A DNA stretch of 31,108 nt from Tieghemiomyces parasiticus (taxonomy: Eukaryota; Kickxellomycota; Dimargaritomycetes; Dimargaritales; Dimargaritaceae). The notes below the pieces were generated by a model, which was not told where the DNA came from, did not search any database, and saw nothing but the letters and a program-made list of their open reading frames with translations. Position numbers and translations under genes: made by a program. Shown here piece after piece: positions 30,366 through 31,108 of this stretch (its first letter is position 1; every line of letters starts with the position of its first letter). The stretch covers positions 1-31,108 of the forward strand of contig JANBPT010000553.1 of the NCBI GenBank assembly GCA_027575765.1. The letters are read 5' to 3'.

Positions 30366-31108
30366 TGCAATAGAACCTGCCACCTGGGAAATACACACAC
30401 TTGACTACTAGTACCAGGTTGAGTTGAGCTCTAATTTCACAGTTACCTAGTGCGACACGGGCTCATTAAGAGTACCTTTGAGTTCCTAGTGTCCCAAAGT
30501 CGCAGGAACCTATGCCACACGAGTCAATTTATTTGATACTGATAAATGGTGTCTTACTGCCATATGCAAGAAGTCACTTTACTTCCGTATGGACAACATC
30601 GCCCGTGAAGGAAACGCAATTACTGCATTGTGATCTTCCGGTTCGGAATTGAATTAAATAGGGAGCATCACTGGGAGAGGGGGAGGATAGCAGGAAGGGC
30701 GTGTAGATCATACTAGTGTAAAGTGCTTACAATATATTCCCAAAACATGGGCGTATTGGCCTCTCCCTTAGCACCATATCCTGGGGTGAGCCCAACGCGG
30801 AATACATATACCTTGGATCAGGGTTGCCGCCTCTATCAATGGTTAACATAAGTGGCCCTCGATTAGGTTGGCTGGAGGGTGGCTGTGACCGCCCCTGCAG
30901 CAGGCCTACAAGCACGTAATCACCTGTACCCGGGCTCCGCACAAGTGGTCGGCCGCACCGCCAGGGCCCGGATCCGGTCTTGATCGACGGCCTTCACCTA
31001 GTACCACTTCTTCAGAGGTAAGATGGACGGTCACACCATCGTGGCAGGATAAGATGGGATACACGGAGGCGGGCCCTTGCGTCAACCAGTCCGCCGTAAG
31101 GAGCAAGT
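30366..31108. other. right flank, no gene recognised
   Basis: Two minus-strand frames (30727-30942 and 30906-31106) lack motifs. No repeat, RNA gene or transposon coding motif seen. The window ends here, so a gene reaching in from the right cannot be excluded. Confidence 0.45.

Noticed and set aside
1..31108. CRISPR arrays, operons, bacterial promoters or plasmid origins
   Set aside because: No regularly spaced direct repeats; introns, HDEL and 5S with a Pol III terminator show nuclear eukaryotic DNA.

Overview
The window looks like nuclear DNA of a fungus. It carries spliceosomal introns with GTAAGT/GTGAGT/GTAGGT donors and CTAAC-like branch sites, TATA boxes and AATAAA signals, a stand-alone 5S rRNA gene with a Pol III T-run, an ER protein disulfide-isomerase ending in HDEL, and a secreted protein with two hevein-type chitin-binding domains and a Ser/Thr stalk. 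Genes are GC-rich and widely spaced, and the long intergenic stretches hold transposon debris. An early-diverging filamentous fungus would fit, but I cannot name the species from sequence alone.

Layout. 1-2.1 kb: pyrroline-5-carboxylate reductase (minus), last step of proline synthesis. 4.77-4.88 kb: 5S rRNA gene (plus). 5.9-7.2 kb: a two-exon, probably mitochondrial RsfS/Atp25-N/MALSU1-type ribosome silencing factor (plus). 7.8-8.8 kb: a two-exon protein whose first coding exon is only 7 nt and whose spliced N-terminus reads MGACC, a candidate lipid-anchored tubby-C/scramblase-like protein (plus). 11.5-12.7 kb: secreted CBM18 x2 protein with eight exact-length 24-nt repeat units (plus). 13.4-14.85 kb: homeodomain transcription factor (minus), convergent with the CBM18 gene. 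14.9-19.7 kb: no gene seen. 19.7-21.0 kb: decayed mariner (DD34D) element. 22.1-24.0 kb: protein disulfide-isomerase with an Ala/Lys/Glu-rich LEA-like extension before HDEL (minus). 26.68-30.36 kb: a probable LTR element with two 97% identical ~378-bp LTRs and a 5-bp target duplication. It encloses a small intron-containing secreted-protein gene (minus) and a possible decayed LINE-like fragment.

The genes do not form a pathway or cluster. They look like independent housekeeping (P5CR, RsfS-like, PDI, 5S), regulatory (homeobox) and surface/secreted (CBM18 protein, small secreted protein, acylated protein) functions. The most interesting items are the PDI with a LEA-like tail, the LTR pair around a spliced secreted-protein gene, the 7-nt exon encoding a putative acylation signal, and the mariner relic whose stop codons all fit C-to-T change.
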